Shown: in pieces, positions 6,108 to 6,123 of the stretch | How the letters are laid out: each line of letters starts with the position of its first letter | How positions within the stretch are numbered: the stretch's first letter is position 1 | DNA from: Candidatus Heimdallarchaeota archaeon | GTDB lineage: Archaea; Asgardarchaeota; Heimdallarchaeia; Heimdallarchaeales; Heimdallarchaeaceae | DNA: 6,123 nucleotides | NCBI GenBank assembly: GCA_016839985.1 | Contig: JAEOTG010000241.1 | Span: forward strand, 1-6,123 | Reading direction: 5' to 3' | The notes under the pieces: generated by a model | Databases searched by the model: none | What the model was told of the DNA's origin: nothing | What the model saw: the letters and a program-made list of their open reading frames with translations, nothing else | Position numbers and translations under genes: made by a program

Positions 6108-6123
6108 CAAAACAAATATGACC

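Overview
The window looks like archaeal chromosome of low GC (clearly AT-rich by eye). The evidence is a zinc-ribbon RNase P protein of the Rpp21/Rnp4 type, a single-domain CRM (YhbY-like) RNA-binding protein of archaeal size, an FtsZ, and TATA-like boxes upstream of several genes. FtsZ argues against the Crenarchaeota, which lack it. An Asgard or other AT-rich lineage outside the Crenarchaeota is possible, but the window alone does not settle the phylum.

Layout: five genes lie on the minus strand and read from right to left: ftsZ (6073-4910), an unrecognised 340-residue protein (4842-3820), rnp4 (3744-3346), a CRM-domain protein (3362-3108) and a polysaccharide-deacetylase-fold protein (3090-2176). 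rnp4 and the CRM gene overlap by 17 bases. The deacetylase follows after 17 bases, so these three are probably one transcript. A TATA-like box (3803-3810) can start that transcript. ftsZ ends in a small inverted repeat followed by a T-rich stretch, and the unknown gene has its own AT-rich promoter region with a 7-base inverted repeat, so these two may be separate transcription units.

On the plus strand, 1-2190 is the 3' part of a large Eco57I/TaqI-class N6-adenine DNA methyltransferase with its target-recognition domain. The reading frame is already open at base 1 and the first nine codons encode a family-typical segment, so the gene is cut by the window edge. It may be a type IIG restriction-modification enzyme or the methylase of a larger defence system. 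It converges on the deacetylase, and the two 3' ends overlap by 15 bases. This is the accessory part of the window; the rest is mostly housekeeping (division, tRNA 5' processing, RNA binding).

There is no gene-free stretch above 300 bases. I saw no tRNA, rRNA, CRISPR array or insertion sequence. The points most worth a second look are the unknown ftsZ neighbour, which appears to hold two copies of a beta-alpha-beta-beta-alpha unit, and an FtsZ with a lysine inside the tubulin signature loop, a long N-terminal tail and a terminal peptide resembling the FtsZ anchor-binding motif.
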